64,000 nucleotides of DNA. Origin: Sequoia sempervirens. Its lineage: Eukaryota; Streptophyta; Pinopsida; Cupressales; Cupressaceae. The notes beneath the pieces were generated by a model. That model made no database searches. It worked only from the letters and a program-made list of their open reading frames with translations, and was not told the DNA's origin. Positions 25,691-38,000 of this stretch are shown here, piece after piece (the stretch's first letter is position 1; each line of letters starts with the position of its first letter). Location: assembly GCA_007258455.2 (NCBI GenBank), contig VDFB02270651.1:701960217-702024216 (forward strand), written 5' to 3'. The position numbers and the translations under genes were made by a program.

Positions 25691-26140
25691 GTAGGTTAAG
25701 CACGAATCAGATTGAAAAAAAGAACTTAAGAAACGTTCAGACACAAATGAATGGAACAACGTAAATAGATGTTAAATCATGGAATGCAATGAATACCAAG
25801 AACTCTCTCTACATAACCATACACATGCAAGGTACTTAGGTAGAGCATAATAGCTGATGAAAAGAGGAATACGGTAATTGGATATACAATTGACCAGGCC
25901 GAACCGTGAAGACTGAGTATTGGGAGAGACAACTCTAATTTGGAACGCTGAATTAGATTTACACCTTCACGAGCCCAATAAAATAAAAGCCAGGGAAAAC
26001 AAGAATGGGTCGAGAGGAAAGAAAGGCTTCTTTGGGGAAAGTATGCTACAAGATAGAAGGGCATGACTCTGAGAATCATGCTTCAAAACTTGGTCAGCTC
26101 AGATTAACACATTAGAGATAAACACATACCCGAGTTCCTA

Positions 26141-26152
26141 CTCTATATAAGG
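26141..26152 (-). promoter_or_regulatory. Candidate TATA box of LTR A2
   Basis: The minus strand reads CCTTATATAGAG about 0.94 kb from the U3 start, a plausible place for an LTR promoter. The motif is a near-palindrome, so orientation rests on the LTR context alone. The same site is kept in the second copy (39500-39511). Confidence 0.35.
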
Positions 26153-26269
26153 CACTATTGTGGCTTTCACAATATTCCTAATATTGAACCATTCATTCAT
26201 ACAAGGAAAATCAATGCAGAAGCATTATGATACATAAATTCTTAAGTAATATCTATATTACTGCCACCA

Positions 26270-26491
26270 GTGATATCAAACAACATACCTTGGTTGTTTT
26301 CCTCAAGTCCTAAATCCCGTCGTGATGCTCCATTGCTGCACACCAGCTACCTATGCCATAGAAGGAGCTATGGAACTATCTCTCTCTCCCCTCCTCCATC
26401 TCCAGTTACCATTCATGAATGTGATCGTTGGTATTCCAGATTTGCACAAGATGACTTACTGTTGAAGCCGTGGGATAAGATCAAACTATGA
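26270..26491 (+). other. Coding-like, GC-richer patch in LTR A2 (unidentified)
   Basis: A 73-codon frame from an ATG contains SSPKSRRDAPLLHTSYLC and SPPPSPVTIHECDRWYSRF and ends in LLKPWDKIKL. Base composition differs from the AT-rich surroundings and the frame is also intact in the second copy (39629-39850, one amino-acid change, H to R). It runs antisense to the LTR. I do not recognise it. It could be a second captured exon or chance; confidence that it is protein-coding is low. Confidence 0.25.
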
Positions 26492-27090
26492 GCATCTTTC
26501 CTCCCCCCATTTTTTTTGAATAATTCTTGTTTATAATTGTTTCATGGTGTCTTTTCCACTCCCCTCGGAGAACCGTTCGACTTCCACAATCATTTATTTA
26601 TTTATTTAGCAATAAACAATTCTTTTTCCATTTTTTTTTCAATTGATTTCTTTGCTTTAATCTTTATTCAAACTTGAGTTCAAATTTTAAATATTTTATC
26701 TACGATAATATTTTCTCAATTTTAAATTTCTTAATTAAATTCACTTATTAGACAATAATTATTTTTATTAAATTCATTTACTTACAATTTCTTTCATCTT
26801 AAAATAAGAAATTTTCACTGATAATACAATTAATATTTATTATTAAATCTAGCTCTTTATTTGATCCCAAACCAAATCAAGTGACCTTAAAAATTAGATT
26901 AATTTGATAAATTACTTCTAGTCATAAGATTAGTGATATTGTCTAATATAAAAATCAAATTAAATGATGCAATCCAAAAGTCCTCATGACCTAGCAAATT
27001 ACCAACCGCAAGTAACAAGTGAAAATGACATGGTCACCAAACAACCAACTTCCTAAATTTCAAGAATGACCAAAACGGAGGGGCATTACA

Positions 27091-27102
27091 TCCTCCCCCC
27101 CA
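27091..27102 (-). other. Polypurine tract before LTR A2
   Basis: The minus strand reads TGGGGGGGAGGA immediately followed by TGTAATGCCCC. A purine run touching the LTR start is the plus-strand priming site of LTR retrotransposons, so A2 is also the 3' LTR of the sequence to its right. Confidence 0.85.
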
Positions 27103-28164
27103 TAGACATCGACTTACTCCTAGAAGTCGAACCCAAGCATATACATGGTAACACAACAATATCAATTGATCATAAGAACCTCAACACTATAAATTAAAAT
27201 GTCAATTAAATGTTATCAAGTAAGCCATGAAAATTAAATAAACCAAAAATAAAGAAATGATATCAAGACAAAAGTGGTGACGGGGTTGCAACCAGACCAA
27301 TTTGTCAAACACTACGACAGATGATGAACTAGGTTGGGAAAACTTTCTTGTCAGCTCCTATGTTCAACGTCAAGCCCATTGGGTGTATATAATGCTCGCC
27401 CTGTCCTGACAATGTAGGTCGAATCGAGACTTAATTCCTGCAATCCTGCATGCAAACAAATGTTGTGCACAATACATATATATCACAAATACATCATGAG
27501 AGAAAATCTCAGCATAGTAGGGCACTCGTGAGCAAGTGATACCACACTGTCCCTCCCACCAAACCACACATAATAGTCAAAACAATTCTAGTAACTCGTA
27601 AATAGTTTGCTTCTTAATAGTTAGGCAATATTCGCATAAGGATGCTAACCATAGACCTAATTCATCTACTATATCAAAATGAATTACTACTTGAAATTAT
27701 CAGTATCTATGCCTACATATTACAATTGCATTACCTTCATCGCTACGTTTCTGAAGCCAACTTCCTGTAAATAAAAAGCTACCATAGAACATTGCACATT
27801 AGTACCAATAATTCAAGTTGCGTCTTAACCTCAAGATACCATATTCTGCTAAAATCATAGAATAATTATCCACAAAACCTCACATCTTTGTCAAGACTCA
27901 TAATTTTCACACAAAGAACTCCACTTTAACCATTATTCAACACCAAATCTTACATCAATTTCAATAAAAAGGGTAAAATTTTACACCTTCACATATTCAA
28001 GAAAACATTATTCATCACTCAAGGACAACAAATCGCAGATTCCATGCACTTGACATATTCACACACATAAAACACATCACCAAGAAACAAATCACACTAA
28101 AACTCAAGGGTCCATAGAGCATCCCCAACAGGAATGATATTGGTGCACTACACCGAGAGTGTAT
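27103..28164 (-). other. 3' internal remnant of a long-LTR element
   Basis: About 1.06 kb links LTR A2 to LTR B1. Next to the polypurine tract the minus strand reads GACTTCTAGGAGTAAGTCGA. A segment at 27480-27361 (TTTGCATGCAGGATTGCAGG, GACAGGGCGAGCA) recurs on the plus strand at 49820-49900 beside the related LTR there, so it is a family feature rather than host DNA. No protease, RT or integrase is legible. Its right edge meets B1 without a primer-binding site: the B1 tip is lost and replaced by GAGAGTGTATACCG. Confidence 0.6.
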
Positions 28165-31100
28165 ACCGGCGAACCCCAAAGGACAATAACACAATAATTA
28201 CAACACAAATTTTTTTTTAAAAAATAAACATAACATACATGTAATACACATTAATTCATAACATGAATTAAATAGATTCATTAACACATACATCCCTTGG
28301 GGTACACGAAGAGTCATTACACAACTTAGATCCATACAACATCAAAAGAATAAAATCCAAAGATATAATCATCAACAATAAATATACATGAAAAATTCAT
28401 TGATAAGAAGCCATCTGCACATAAATACAACATATGCATGATTAACATAACACATTGAATAACAACTACCATGGTCAATATCCACACCAAGTTTAACATT
28501 TCATTACAGTACAATGTTTAAGAAGTACAATGATACAAGAGTGTTCCAAACGTGAATGGAAACCATACACAAGATACCATGATACAAATATTTAGAGAAA
28601 TACAAGTATCAAAACTGGCTCCAAGATAGATACAACTCTGGAGTCGCTGCAATAGCACCAATCCGCACCTCTCGATCCTCGACTGGGGACCCAATGGGGT
28701 GCATAGCACGTTCCACCCGACCATGTGAGTCTGAAGACCCACCCCCCGTGCTAGGAGCTAACAAGAAAGAGACCTCAACCAAGAACATCCAAACATGGAA
28801 CCACAAGACTCAACAACATACCAAGGTATCATAACACTCAGGAATTAAAATGACATAATCAACCACATCCAGGAGTCATAAATCTCATCACATAAATCAA
28901 AACAATAGCTAGTAAACAAGGAACCAAAAGAAGATCATAAAACACTTTCAAATCAAGTTGAATTAAAAACCATATCACAATTCAGAAACGCAATGATACA
29001 ATACAATAACATCATATCACAATACCATAAGAGTACAAGGTCATAAGTCAAATATCAATGAGATCATACAAGACCACAAAGTACACCAAAGATAAAATAG
29101 GGTAAAACCATAAATCAATTCAAAACAACTATATTTCATCAATACAAGACAAAGAACCACTTCCAGAGGATTTCCAAAGAAACAACATAATAAGGAGTGT
29201 TAGAGGAGAGTGTCATCGCATGGCTTACATGGATTATCCAGACTACCACTAACGCAAGGCGCCGCCTCCGTCTACTGACGAATTATCCAGACAAAACCGA
29301 GCGCTAGGAGCCGCCTCCATCTATGGTTATCCAGACTACCTATTTCAAGGCGCCGCTCCATAGGGTTGCTCATGCGGATCCGTTACCCTTCGCGAAGACA
29401 AGGCAACGAACATGCCAACCACGGCCTTCTCAATCCCCTTTAGTCTGCGGTAGCACTAAAAAGGCGGATGAGGCATCAATTATCTTTTTTAATGTGATTC
29501 TACCCACCCCCTAGTTAATTATTTAAATTATCACTTATTAATTTCACTCTAACGAGGGCTATCCTGGCGCCCCTTTGTGCGCCGACCACCCACTTAGAGC
29601 CACTCCCACTCTAGACACTCAAAACATAAAAAACCAAATCCAAGGGTTGTACAACATAACAAGTACATAGATCACAACAGAGAAGCATGCAAGGCATCAC
29701 CCATCTTGCCATAAATACATAATCAAAATCTCAACGATTCATGTACAACCCTTTTCAAAAACATGAAACCAAAACACTTGCCACAACAAGGGCACATAAA
29801 AGGAGGAACACTAACCAATAGTAAAATAAACCTCTGGAAGATTCTCATAAAGTTACACTAGGGTTTCCCCATGAAAATCTGACAACAATAAAAGCAAAAC
29901 CTTGAAGAACTATTTTCAATTCAATTATGATGAGAGAATACATCAAAATAAGATCAACAACTCCCTTAAACAACATCAACAACTTCAATACAAACTAAAT
30001 CGGACATCCAAGGGAAACCTCTATTTTCTCCTCTCGGAATACCCATAAATCAAAGAGCTTTTCCATTTGACTCATTAACAACTCAAGCAGAACCACCAAT
30101 CATGACCAAGATAACATTAACCGATTTACTACTTAGGGTAAAGCACAAAAAGAAAACATATGGGTTCCCAACGAATAACATCATACATTAATTGAGAGAA
30201 AATTCCAACTCAAAATCAACTCACGAAAAGTCACATCGAAAGAATCCATAAAACCACACATTCCAATAATATATCCATTCATTCAATAAGAAGTAACTTG
30301 AAACAAAAAGAACATTAGTTTAAAGATCAATCATTTCCAACATTTAAGGATAGCACAATATTGCGAAGTGAAAATAAAATCTAATGGTTTAAGTCGTAAG
30401 ACACTATTCACAAGTATACTCTTTCAAACACAATTATATTCCCATTTACACATTATAACAACAATCTCCTTTTGAAGATCAACCCACTCAAACCAACAAT
30501 TTGATCCTAATATCAATCACAAGTATTTTCTAGAACTGTTCTTATAGAAATCCCACAAAACAACTATTAAAAGAATATGAGGGAAATTGACTTAGAAAAG
30601 ATCATCTAATTTTATTCATTTACATAAACCCTTTGTTTAACTAAATATAATTAATCAAAACATTTATCGAATCAACAATCATTCACTAGCCTTTGTCGTA
30701 ATACCCAACTATTTAAAGTTTTCAAATTTATTTACTTCCATTTATCTTATAAATCAATTCTCCCACCTAAACAGAAATAATCCTTATCGCCAATATTATC
30801 TACATACAAAACTCTACTTTTCATTATTTCTAAGTTAACTATCCCACTTGAAATTAATCAAATTGAGAATAAACTAATCTATCAATGTTACCCAAATTAT
30901 TAACATAAGGAAACTCTCTCTCTAATCACTTTACTAACCTACTCAATAACATAATACCTAACTTAACTACCTAATAATTCTAATTTTCTAACTCCTATAA
31001 ATAAATCATTTTCTGAACATAAACACATTAATCACAAAGTCTTAAGGAATAATTCCATACAAGGAAACCATCAACACATCAACCTTTAAGAACACTATCT

Positions 31101-32275
31101 TAAAACACTTACAATGAACAGGCCATTGAGACATCTCCATAAATATCCCACAAATAACACCCATCTTAAAACAATTAAATAACACTTAACCAGTAATCAC
31201 AACACTTTGTTTAAAACACATTTACTCACACATTATAAACATAAAGACTTTCCTTTAATTTAAGCATTATTTCAACATTTTTACCACTTATTTTAATATA
31301 TCCACTTAATTTAAATTAAGAGAGTATTTACTACAAATAATTATATTTAAAATAACTATATTTATAAGATAACCAACTCCATCAAGTTTAATACGAATTC
31401 TAATTATAACTTTAAAATATAATACTAAGATGACAATTCTATAATTTACAACTTTATTATAATACTATGGTGATGGCACTAATAAATTATTTCACATAGT
31501 AGTTTGATAAATAATTATTATTCACAGACTCATTAGATAACAAAAAAGTAATTAAAACCATTTAACATTTTAATCAGTATCATCTAAATTAATTAACCTA
31601 TGAACCTGGGATTTATCCTCACATAAAAATAACTTTATCATTTAACCTTCCAGTAAAAGAAACTACGTAAATGTAGAATCACTTATCTCCTTTAGTGAAC
31701 CCTAAAACTTAATTAACTATATAAATCGATTTACTTTAACTAAACACAGTTCATTTATCTACAACAAAATTAAATACCTATTTCAATAATGTTTATTCGG
31801 TTAAAATCCTTTGTTAAATAATATTTTACTAAACAACCTAGCGAAATAACCATTTTCACTTTAATTATTTACCCAATTCTTTTATTTTCTAAAGCAAATT
31901 CAATACTTTATTTACAAATCAACTATCTAATTTAAAATTCTTTATCACCTTTTATTACTTCACTTACCATAAAATAAAATTACACTCGATTCATATTTTA
32001 CTTTTACACCACGATAAAATCATAAACAAAACAATTAAAGAAATTATTCATGTTTTATAAACATATTATATAAATACGAACCATTTTCTTTTGAATAATA
32101 CTCATCATACAAATCTACTTATATATTGAAATATCCTCATAAATTCTAAATATAAAAGACTACCTTCACTCAAATCTTTTAACCTAATTATGTATCTATA
32201 CTTGTTTATATAACCATACGCATATAAAAGAATAATAATCAAAAAGGTATAAATTCAAAATAAATAAAAAGTCAC

Positions 32276-32549
32276 TCATATATGCAGTTGGGAATTCAAA
32301 TGCCATAACTCAGACAGGTTGACAAAGAAATCAGAGAGGCTATTTAATTCTGTACAATGTTTCAACTCTAATTGCTGTAACAGTGACAGGCTGCCAAGGG
32401 TTTCAGAGGAACTATTTAATTTACTACACTTTTGCAAGTCCAACGTTGCAGCTGTGATAATTTTGCCTATAGTTTTGGGGAGATTGCAAATACATGACTT
32501 ATGCGCAGGAGAAATAATATTAGATTTATTAAAACAATAAATCTTTATA
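32276..32549 (-). pseudogene. NLR-type LRR fragment inside LTR B1
   Basis: This is a copy of the 18913-19186 fragment with the frame still open (LPKTIGK, LDLQKCSKLN, LGSLSLLQQLEL). One base differs in the part I compared (T to C at the GTTGTAAC/GCTGTAAC site), changing a glutamine codon from CAA to CAG, which is silent. Retention of the frame in both copies simply reflects the recent duplication. Confidence 0.7.
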
Positions 32550-33052
32550 GGTTAAAATTAGATTAATCTTTAACTTGTTAAGTTAATTTTATTTTCTTGA
32601 TCTCACAACTTAACTATGACTCTCAATGGATGGTAATTATTATCATTATTACTCAAATTTTATTTAAATTTATTTTATTTTATTTTCTTCTGTTTTGACA
32701 TCAATTTCTGTAAACATAAATTTATGTCGATTTTATTAACTGTTCTACTTGGTGGCACTAGTTTACAAATCACTAGGGTTTCTACACAATTACGAACTAG
32801 GCTTGGTATTAAAAGCACATACAATAAAGCTTTTACTAGATTATACGTATATAAAAATAATAATTATAATGTGCACCTTGTAATGGTAGGATGCTCGTGT
32901 GCCGGCAGAGGGATATGCAAAAAATTGAATTATCTGTGTTGGAAGGATTCCATTTACATTCAATTGACAGAATAACATTCACAAATGCAATTATTATTTA
33001 TTTCAAGCTTTGCTTTAAATCAAAAGAATAATCTACTTTAATGAAAACTCAT

Positions 33053-34421
33053 CAAGCCTCTAGTTTAAATAGAATATTTATGAAGTCCTAATATTATTCA
33101 TAAAATAATTTGCACAAGGTAAAAAGATAGGTCACAGAGGTAAAAAAAAGAGAACAACACCAATTCACGTGAAAAACTCCAACTGGAAAAAAAACCACTC
33201 CAAAATATCCGCAACTTATTTTTATTGATCATCAATGAAAAAAATACCTTTCCTCGATCCCTTCCAGACAAGAGCAGTAATTTATTGAGGTTGAAGGATG
33301 GATCAGCCAACAATTACGCCTAAAACTTTTGCCGCATCTTCAAACCCTTGGTCAGTGTAGAATTCCCCTAAATTTTTTTCTTGCCTCCTCTTAAAGAAAA
33401 TACCAAATTCTCCGTTCAACCGCCCTAACTCCTCTTTCTCCTCCGTAAAAGATTTTCAAAAAAAATAACTAATTTTTTTATTTACCCACTTTAATTAATC
33501 ATTACTTTATATATTTATTTATTTAATTCAAGCCTCTAGTTTAAATAGAATATTTATGAAGTCCTAAAATTATTCATAAAATAATTTGCACAAGGTAAAA
33601 AGATAGGTCACAGAGGTAAAAAGAGAACAACACCAATTTACGTGAAAAACTCCAACTGGAAAAAAAAACCACTCCAAAATATCCGCAACTTATTTTTATT
33701 GATCATCAATGAAAAAAAAATACCTTTCCTCGATCCCTTCCAGACAAGAGCAGTAATTTATTGAGGTTGAAGGATGGATCAGCCAGCAATTACGCCTAAA
33801 ACTTTTGCCGCATCTTCAAACCCTTGGTCAGTGTAGAATTCCCCTAAATTTTTTCTTGCCTCCTCTTAAAGAAAATACCAAATTCTCCGTTCAACCGCCC
33901 TAACTCCTCTTTCTCCTCCGTAAAAGATTTTCAAAAATAACTAATTTTTATTTACCCACTTTAATTAATCATTACTTTATATATTTATTTATTTAATTCA
34001 AGCCTCTAGTTTAAATAGAATATTTATGAAGTCCTAATATTATTCATAAAATAATTTGCACAAGGTAAAAAGATAGGTCACAAAGGTAAAAAAAAGAGAA
34101 CAACACCAATTCACGTGAAAAACTCCAACTGGAAAAAAAACCACTCCAAAATATCCGCAACTTATTTTTATTGATCATCAATGAAAAAAAATACCTTTCC
34201 TCGATCCCTTCCAGACAAGAACTTTTGCCGCATCTTCAAACCCTTGGTCAGTGTAGAATTCCCCTAAATTTTTTCTTGCCTCCTCTTAAAGAAAATACCA
34301 AATTCTCCGTTCAACCGCCCTAACTCCTCTTTCTCCTCCGTAAAAGATTTTCAAAAAAAAAACTAATTTTTATTTACCCACTTTAATTAATCATTACTTT
34401 ATATATTTATTTATTTAATTT
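33053..34421 (-). repeat. Triplicated ~475-bp tandem repeat in LTR B1
   Basis: Units start at 33053, 33529 and 33999, with the same truncated third unit as in A1. The triplication therefore predates the 13.36-kb duplication. Small homopolymer length differences distinguish the units. Confidence 0.85.
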
Positions 34422-34898
34422 CAACCAATAACTTCTTTTGTTTTAAATTACTTCCACTTAACTCTAAATTTTAACTAAAACAAATTTTCATAAATATTTA
34501 ACTTTTAATTAAAATATAATTGAATAAGTATTTTTACCGTAATTTATTTAAGTTTAATTTTAATATTTAATCCCCTTTAATATTTTATCACTTTTAAATT
34601 TATTAATTGAATTTAATCATTAAATGATAATTACCTTTCCTCATTTAATCTGATTATTTTAAATAACTAACTCCCAACGATAATTAAATTGACGTTTATT
34701 ATTGAATCTAATTATTTATTTAATTCCAAATGAAACACGTAACCTTATAATTAAATTAATTTTATTAATCAAATCCAAACATATTATTAATGTTACCTCA
34801 TAACCTTAAAATTAAATTAAATAATAAAATCACCACATCATCATGACATTACCAACAACTTACTTAACATCCACGACGACCAAACGGAGGGCACTACA

Positions 34899-35081
34899 AT
34901 CAGGGTCCTATCCTTTTCCCATCGGGCTTGCACCATTGACCGACACCTAAGCATCAAGAAACTCACCACAAATAATGACAAAAAAAGTGAAACTCGCGAC
35001 TTAAGTGGGTCTAAGCTGTTGTTACATAGTGAGCTACTACAGTGCCTAGTGTAAGTGAACTTAGGCTCGATAATTCATGTT
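34899..35081 (-). other. Minimal internal segment of second copy, diverged
   Basis: It corresponds to 21542-21720 but is full of substitutions and indels. The primer-binding site has decayed to TGAATTATCGAGCC on the minus strand. It lies inside the 1.8-kb diverged patch. Confidence 0.6.
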
Positions 35082-38000
35082 GTAACGCTCACGTGTGAAC
35101 CTTGAAGGACAACAAAACAACCAAGAATTATCGCATAATTTTTTAAGATTAACATAACATACAAGTAATACACATTAAGTCATAACATGAATTTCATTTA
35201 AGCAGATTCACTAACACATACATCCCTTGGGGTACACGAGGAGTCATTACGAGACTTAGATCCACACAACGACAATAAAGAATAAAAGCCAAAGATATAA
35301 TCCATAACAAAATAAACATTAACAAATATAACACATACATGATAATCATAAGAAACCATTTGAGTAAGTACAACATATAAATAATTAACTCAACACAATG
35401 AATAACAACTGCCATGGCCAATATCCACACCGAGTTTAACGTTACATTACAATACAATGTTCTGGAGATACAATGATACAAAAGTGTTTCCAAACATAAA
35501 TGGAAACCATACAACAAGAATCATGATACAAATGAATAGATGAATACACAATAATACATTTGAAGCCCCAAGAAAAAATACAACTTCCTGGAGTCAGCTA
35601 AATACATCAACCGGGTGACCTCATCCTCACTAGGGGACCCAATGGGGTTTTAGTATCGCTCCACTACTCATGTGAGTCCGAAGATCCACCCCCCGTGCTA
35701 AGGAGCTGACAAGAAGAGTCCTCAACCAAGAACATCCAAACACGGAACCACAAGACTCAACGCCATACAAAAGTATCATAAAGCTCAAGGATTACAATGA
35801 CATAATCAAAAACATTCATAAATCAACATAATAACTTAAAGTCATAAATCTCATCACATAAACAAAGCAATAACCAGTAAATAAGTAACCAAAGGATGAT
35901 CATAAAATGCTTCCAAAACAAAATGAAATAACAAACATAATAAAATTCCAAATTGCAAATAAACAATAAAATAACATCATATCACAGTACCCAAAGAGTA
36001 CAAGGTCATAAGTCAAATATCAATGAGATCATACAAGACCACAAAGTACACCAAAGATGTATCAAAGAAATAATCCATAAATCAATATAAGTCCATTCAA
36101 CTACAATCTAAACCAACTCACATAACATACCCCCGTGAGGAACACACAAAGAAAACACTTGGGCAATCCAAAGAGTGTCATTGCATAGTCCTACATGGCC
36201 GCCATGTGCTCTTCCTCCCAACTCGAGGCACCCCATTCCCATCTATGTATCGGCCCCAGGTTCTTCCTCCCAACCGGAGGCGCCACCCATAGGTGACTCC
36301 ATGTGGAGCCGTGAAAACCCTCGTGAGGACTATGGGGTCATGACCCAAGCAACATGGCCTTCTTAGCCTTCCATTAGTTTTGGAAGCACTAATGAAGATG
36401 AGGCATCCATTTTTAAAAATCTTATAATGATATTACTACCCATCCCTCCTAAGTTAATTATTAGGTTTTCTACTTGATTACTAACTCACTTGTGGGTTAT
36501 CCTAAGCCCTTCCCCTTAAACGGGGCGCCGGCCCCCACGAGGAGCCACTCTCCCTAGAGACCCAACAATCTCAAACCAAAAATAACCAAGGGTTGTACCA
36601 TCATAATTAGAACAATGAATCACAACATAAAAGTGTGCGAGGCATTACCCATCTCGCTAACAAGTACAAAACTAGAGTCTCACAAAGTTTCTCAGAGAAC
36701 CCTTTCAAAAACCTGATATCAAAACACTTGCCACTTCAATGCACATAAAAGGAGGAACATTGACCAACAATAAAAATAAGCCTCTGGAAGATTCTCATAA
36801 AGTTGACACTAGGGTTTCCCCGTCAAAGAACTGACAACAATAATTGCAAGGCCACAAGAACTAATTGTGATTCAAAATAAATGAGAGAATACATCAAAAT
36901 AAGATCGACAACTCCATTCAAACAACATCAACAACTTCCATACAAACTAAATCGGAAATCCAAGGGGAACCTCTATTTTCTCCTCTTGGAATACCCATAA
37001 CTCAAAGAACTTTTCAATTCAAGCAGAACCATCAATCATGACAATATTAACTGATTTACCACTTTGGGTAAAGAACAAAAGAAAACACATGGGTTCCCAA
37101 CGAATAGCAACATAAATTAAAAGAGAGAAAATCACCAACTCAAAATCAACTCATGAAAAGTCGCATCGAAAGTGTCTATCAAAACAATCCATTCGAATAC
37201 AATATAACCATTCATTCAATAAGAAGTAACTTGAAACAATCTAAAAAGAACATGATTATCTTTAAGATCAATCATTTCCAACATTTAAGGACATCACAAT
37301 ATTGCGAAGTGAAGATATAATCTGATATTTTTAAGCCATAAGACACTAATCACTAATCAACAATGGTGTCACATCAAATAGGAAAACGCAAAAGAAAATC
37401 AACCTTTAATTTAACAAAACCACTTAATAAAACCAAAAGTCACCAACTAGGTATTCCACGGGAGACCTCAATTCAAGAACAATTTATTTCAACGTTCATG
37501 CAAGTTTATAAAACTACCAAAGTGAAGACAAATAGAGTTTACAACAATACTAAACCATGACTAAAGATGACGATTAATTCTAACATACACAATTCCTCAA
37601 TTAAAGAGTTAATACAACCACCAATTGTAAGATTACCAAATGCAACCATATAACTAAACTCTCTAATGATCCCAAGAAATCAATATACTATTTCCCCTTT
37701 CAACATTACCCCCCCTTGATTAATCAATTTATCGTAACCACAAGATTAAATAACTAATGAAATGCAACTTATGTCCCAACCACAAATACTTTTTTTAAGA
37801 CTACTGTTTTAATGTGACAACTACCAAGTGTACACTCCTTAATAAAGTATTGGACTAATATAATACAAACATTCACGGATAAATTTAACCAGTAATAATA
37901 AAAGAAACATTCTATTTATCTTTTCCAAAATAAAATCATTTAATTGAAAAGAGCCTAAAGTTTCTCCTTTAATTACTATTCAAGTATCCATTTCAAAAAC

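Larger units (their letters stand above)
21721..27090 (-). mobile_element. Giant LTR A2 (about 5.37 kb), sister subfamily
   Basis: Both ends carry the same 11-base inverted tip: TGTAATGCCCC at 21721 and GGGGCATTACA ending at 27090. On the sense (minus) strand a polypurine tract lies directly before the LTR and a tRNA-Met primer-binding site directly after it, so both boundaries are supported independently. It is clearly related to A1 through shared blocks in its 3' half (for example around 22180-22390 and 23330-23980) but is strongly diverged in the U3-like half. A1 and A2 are therefore not the twin LTRs of one recent insertion. It contains NLR-LRR relics at 25690-24990 and a candidate TATA box near 26145. 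Confidence 0.8.
14808..28168. repeat. First copy of 13.36-kb duplicated segment
   Basis: From GCGAACCCCAAAGG at 14808 this copy aligns with 28169 onward at an offset of 13360-13363 through to 27090/40450. It comprises LTR A1, the 179-bp internal segment and LTR A2; the 27091-28168 linker is present once only. Over most of its length I saw only scattered base changes and small indels between copies, for example at 19470 versus 32830. Confidence 0.9.
28165..34898 (-). mobile_element. Giant LTR B1 (copy of A1), left tip missing
   Basis: This is a near-identical copy of LTR A1, ending GGGCACTACA at 34898. About 14 bases of the TGTAATGCCCC tip are lost at the left. It keeps the GC-rich module, the NLR-LRR frame and the triplicated repeat. 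Confidence 0.8.

Noticed and set aside
25777..26079. 100-codon hydrophobic minus-strand frame in LTR A2, also at 39136-39438
   Set aside because: It lacks any recognisable domain; being identical in both copies reflects only the recent duplication, and its composition is that of the surrounding LTR.
14792..27090. Simple reading as one full LTR retrotransposon with matching LTRs
   Set aside because: A1 and A2 are too diverged to be twin LTRs of one insertion, the internal part is only 179 bp, and the flanks show no target-site duplication.
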